From an uncultured Chloroflexota bacterium (GTDB lineage: Bacteria > Chloroflexota > Limnocylindria > Limnocylindrales > CSP1-4): 8,087 nt of DNA. A program made the translations under genes and the position numbers. Positions 5,864 to 8,087 of the stretch are shown here, one piece after another. The stretch spans positions 1 through 8,087 of the forward strand of contig CAIYQJ010000113.1 in assembly GCA_903928275.1 (NCBI GenBank), given 5' to 3'. Under the pieces are notes generated by a model. The model was not told where the DNA came from. It saw nothing but the letters and a program-made list of their open reading frames with translations, and searched no databases. The number at the start of each line of letters is the position of its first letter. Within the stretch, counting starts at the first letter, position 1.

Positions 5864-6504
5864 TCCCGCTCGCCGTCCTCTCCGCCGACGACCTCGCCTC
5901 GGCGCTCACGCACGGCGCCGCCGGGTGGATGGTCCTCTCGGTCGCCGCGGTCCTGCCGATCCTCTGGGCGTTCGCCCTCGGGGTGTTCTTCGCACGGCCG
6001 TACGTCCTCCGCTTCCTCCGGACCCTCACGCTCCGGTTCGGCGGCGACGTCTGGTGGCTCAGCTTCGTCCTCATGCGGGACGCGCTCCTCGTCGTCGTCC
6101 TCGGCCTCAGCCTCATCCTGCTGTTCCCCAACCTGTACCTGAAGCAGGGCCTTCCGATCACTGGTCCGCTCGCGGTCGTCGTCCTCTTCTGGGCGATCGC
6201 CATCAAGCTCTTCCGGGACACGGACGAGGACGTCAACGCCTTCCGGCTGCAGGCGATCCTCCTCGTGGTCGCGTCGTTCCTCTACATCGTCCCGCAGGTG
6301 TACGGGATGGAGGCACAGGACCAGACGAACCTCGGGTCCCTCCCGGCGAATCTCGTCAGCACGTCGAACCTCCCGCTCGCGAAGGGGATCCTGGCGCTCA
6401 GCGTCGTTCTGTTCGCACTCAGCGCAGGGATCGTGTTCGTGCGGTTCGTCTACCGGCTCTGGAAGGGCGCACCGAGCGGGGAGGGGACCGCCCCCGCCCG
6501 CTGA
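5860..6504 (+). CDS. Five-helix membrane protein B, tandem paralogue of protein A
   Basis: This is a 214-residue integral membrane protein of unrecognised family. Hydrophobic segments are at about 20-46, 65-90, 98-118, 130-149 and 173-198, the same order as in protein A, with a polar loop (150-172) before the last helix. Aligned with an offset of 7 residues, positions 45-149 match 38-142 of protein A without gaps, with about 42 identities in 105 by hand count. Shared motifs are 'ARP', 'TLR.G.D.WW', 'RD.L', 'P....Q.LPITG.LA', 'IKL....D.D', 'Q..LL' and 'LY..P...G'. Its only His (H18) is not conserved in A and it has no Cys. The acidic loop 'RDTDEDV' replaces the more mixed 'RNDADRK' of A, so the two have diverged and may be non-equivalent subunits of one heterodimer. 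It is the last gene of the operon, with its stop 10 bp from the convergent helicase stop. Confidence 0.88.
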   Translation: MIPLAVLSADDLASALTHGAAGWMVLSVAAVLPILWAFALGVFFARPYVLRFLRTLTLRFGGDVWWLSFVLMRDALLVVVLGLSLILLFPNLYLKQGLPITGPLAVVVLFWAIAIKLFRDTDEDVNAFRLQAILLVVASFLYIVPQVYGMEAQDQTNLGSLPANLVSTSNLPLAKGILALSVVLFALSAGIVFVRFVYRLWKGAPSGEGTAPAR

Positions 6505-6514
6505 CGCCGGCCGC

Positions 6515-8087
6515 TCACCCGGCTCTCCCCGACGAGGACCCGCGACCGGACCCCCGGTCGCGGGTCCTCGCATGTCCCGGGGCTGCCAGCTCCGCGCGGT
6601 CGAACGCCTCGAGGACGAACGGGGACGGATCGTCCGCGTCGAACAGGAGCGCGAGGCTCCGGCGGGCGCGCGTCCACGCGACGTACGCCAGGCGGCGCTC
6701 CTCCTCCAGGGTCCGGGCCGGGTCCGCGGACTCGGCGACCGACCGGTCCGACGGGAAGCGCCCGCGGCTCATGCCGAGGACCGCCACGTCGTCGAACTCG
6801 AGCCCCTTCGTGGCGTGGACGGTGGCGAGCGCCAGCGGCGCGTCGTCGCGCCGCAGCTCGGCGAGGGCGTCCCGGGTCGCGGCGACCGCGGACCGCAGGC
6901 CGGCGAGGGTCGCGTACCGGACAGCCCATCCGAGGACCGCGGCGACGATCTCGTCGTCGCTCGGCCCGTCTTCCGGATCGTCGGTGCGTCCGCTCCCGCC
7001 CGCCGAGGGCATCGGCGCCGAGCCCGCCGCCAGGAGGCGCGCGGCGAGCGGCAGCGTCGCGGGGAGGCATTCGGCGCGAGCGAAAACCAGGTCCACCCTG
7101 GCGTCCGATGCGAGGTCCGGGAGGCGGTCCGCGCGGAACGGGAGGCGGCGCTCGATGGCGACGGCCATCCCTACGAGGAGCTCGCGATTCGTCCGCGCCA
7201 GGACGGCGTGCGTCCCCGTCGCGGGCCACGCTTCCATGACCGCGGTGAGCGTCGTCTGCTCATCGGCGCCCTCCGGGACGAGCACGAGGCGGCCTGTGGC
7301 CCCGGGCCGGGCACGGACGGTCTTCACGAAGCGCTCGACGTTGTGCGAGACGAGCCGCACGGCATGGTCGACTACCGGCGCGGGACAGCGCCGATTGACG
7401 ACGAGGTCGAACCGACGGAGGCCCGGGAGGCGGCCCGCCAGCCCGATGACTCGACGCACGTCCGCGAGCCGCCAGCCGTAGATCGACTGGTCGTCGTCGC
7501 CGACGAGGAAGAGGTTGTTCGCGGGCGCGGCGAGCGTCAGCGCGAGCTCCAGCTGCGTGGCGTCGACGTCCTGGACCTCGTCGACGAGGAGGTCCGCGCA
7601 GTGGTCCCGCCAGCGCGCGAGGACGGTCGGATCCGACCGCAGGAGCCCCAGTGCCCCGGCCACGAGGTCGTCGAGGTCGACGGCAGCGGCGTCGGCGAGC
7701 CGTGCGGCGTAGGCAGCCGCCGGGGCTCGCAGCGCCTCGGGCATCGGACCGGCTCCCGGGTCGAGCTTGGCGCGGGAGATCGCGTCGTCGAGCGCGGAGC
7801 GGTCCGCCCGCGAGACGCCGGGCCACAGCTCCCGGAGGATCGCCGCCCGGTCCACGATGGTGCGTGGACCGTGTCCGCCGTCGCGGAGGATCTCGAGGCC
7901 GAGGGCGTGGAACGTGCTGACCGGCACCGTTCCCGGCGTCACGCCGAGCGGGACGAGCGCGGCATCGAGGCGCTCGCGGAGCTCCGCGGCCGCCCGCCGA
8001 TTGAACGTGACCGCCCGGATCCGCTCCGGGCGCGTCCCGTCCGCCACCCGGACCGCCACGCGCGCGACGAGCGTCGTGGTCTTCCCG
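6515..8087 (-). CDS. UvrD/PcrA-type superfamily 1A DNA helicase, N-terminus beyond the window
   Basis: This is an ATP-dependent 3'-5' DNA helicase by family. At the right edge translation begins inside Walker A, 'GKTTTLVARVA', so the true start lies outside. The GTG at 8057-8059 is an internal valine after Walker A, not the start. Helicase motifs follow in order: Ia 'VTFNRRAAAELRERL', 'STFHALGLEIL', II 'LLVDEVQD' (DNA 7568-7582 for DEVQD), III 'GDDDQSIYGWR' (7469-7501), IV-like 'NRRCPAP', V 'ATVHATKGLEFDD' (about 6788-6826) and VI 'EERRLAYVAWTRARR' (about 6659-6706). About 523 residues are present. The stretch between motifs IV and V is roughly 180 residues, against about 280 in UvrD, suggesting a reduced 2B subdomain and a compact enzyme. 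The last 18 or so residues, Arg/Gly/Ser-rich, are encoded by a hairpin sequence. It is convergent with the redox operon and probably unrelated to it. A repair or replication role is family knowledge. Confidence 0.93.
   Translation of the reverse strand, partial: GKTTTLVARVAVRVADGTRPERIRAVTFNRRAAAELRERLDAALVPLGVTPGTVPVSTFHALGLEILRDGGHGPRTIVDRAAILRELWPGVSRADRSALDDAISRAKLDPGAGPMPEALRAPAAAYAARLADAAAVDLDDLVAGALGLLRSDPTVLARWRDHCADLLVDEVQDVDATQLELALTLAAPANNLFLVGDDDQSIYGWRLADVRRVIGLAGRLPGLRRFDLVVNRRCPAPVVDHAVRLVSHNVERFVKTVRARPGATGRLVLVPEGADEQTTLTAVMEAWPATGTHAVLARTNRELLVGMAVAIERRLPFRADRLPDLASDARVDLVFARAECLPATLPLAARLLAAGSAPMPSAGGSGRTDDPEDGPSDDEIVAAVLGWAVRYATLAGLRSAVAATRDALAELRRDDAPLALATVHATKGLEFDDVAVLGMSRGRFPSDRSVAESADPARTLEEERRLAYVAWTRARRSLALLFDADDPSPFVLEAFDRAELAAPGHARTRDRGSGRGSSSGRAG
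6533..6570. terminator. Perfect 17-bp-stem hairpin between convergent genes, inside the helicase 3' end
   Basis: The left arm at 6533-6549 (CGAGGACCCGCGACCGG) pairs perfectly with 6554-6570 around the 4-nt loop ACCC. It begins 28 nt after the stop of membrane gene B, ideal for ending the plus-strand operon. On the minus strand it lies within the helicase coding region and ends about 15 nt before its stop. Neither side has a T tract. It is the strongest inverted repeat I found in the window. Confidence 0.75.

Noticed and set aside
5234..6504. Annotation of the membrane proteins as cytochrome b or NrfD-type quinone reductase subunits
   Set aside because: No conserved His ligands and only five helices each; NrfD proteins have about eight or more helices and cytochrome b anchors need several His.
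5925..7481. Plus-strand open frame running through the second membrane gene and the helicase
   Set aside because: It crosses the convergent gene junction and is Arg/Ser/Pro-rich; the helicase motifs on the minus strand explain the region.
8057..8059. GTG as the helicase start codon
   Set aside because: The frame stays open to the edge and encodes GKTTTLVARVA, the Walker A end, upstream of this codon, so it is an internal valine.
1..8087. CRISPR arrays, tRNA or rRNA genes, insertion sequences, prophage or plasmid functions
   Set aside because: No spaced repeats, tRNA-like cloverleaf, rRNA signatures, transposase or integrase motifs were seen. Base and codon use look uniform throughout, so there is no sign of recent transfer.

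Overview
The window is very GC-rich (about 70% or more by eye), with coding frames that strongly prefer G or C at third positions. It contains no rRNA, tRNA, CRISPR array or insertion sequence. The gene set (a DUF6941-type protein, a GAF/HisKA_3 kinase with 'MHDGLAQVLGY' around its histidine, a NarL-type regulator, and possible leaderless starts) suits an uncultivated high-GC Chloroflexota (Limnocylindria-like) or a deep actinobacterial relative. That placement is an inference from style, not a demonstrated assignment.

Layout, left to right. (1) 1-141 is non-coding or holds only the last codons of an upstream gene. It has a short 11-bp tandem repeat carrying TGA in all three frames, a perfect 11-bp-stem hairpin, and a possible leaderless promoter. 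(2) 142-965 holds two small plus-strand genes, a DUF6941-type protein and an unrecognised 123-residue protein, joined by a GTGA overlap. (3) 1055-3096 encodes a two-component system: a membrane GAF histidine kinase and a NarL/LuxR-type response regulator 5 nt downstream. (4) 3237-6504 is a tight three-gene operon. Its first gene encodes a 666-residue iron-sulfur flavoprotein with an N-terminal 2x[4Fe-4S] module on a GltD-like FAD/NAD(P)H body, resembling AegA in architecture. It overlaps by GTGA a five-helix membrane protein gene, which overlaps by ATGA a second five-helix membrane protein gene. (5) 6515-8087, on the minus strand, is a UvrD/PcrA-type SF1 helicase whose N-terminus lies beyond the right edge. 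The convergent operon and helicase stop codons are only 10 bp apart, and a perfect 17-bp-stem hairpin lies inside the helicase 3' end.

The most interesting part is the operon at 3237-6504. The two membrane proteins are clear paralogues: hand alignment of residues 38-142 of the first with 45-149 of the second needs no gaps and gives about 42 identities in 105. They share motifs I cannot assign to a named family and have no conserved histidine or cysteine. Translationally coupled to a soluble NAD(P)H/ferredoxin-type oxidoreductase, they look like a heterodimeric membrane anchor or partner for an uncharacterised electron-transfer complex. The two-component system just upstream on the same strand is a plausible regulator, but nothing in the sequence proves it.
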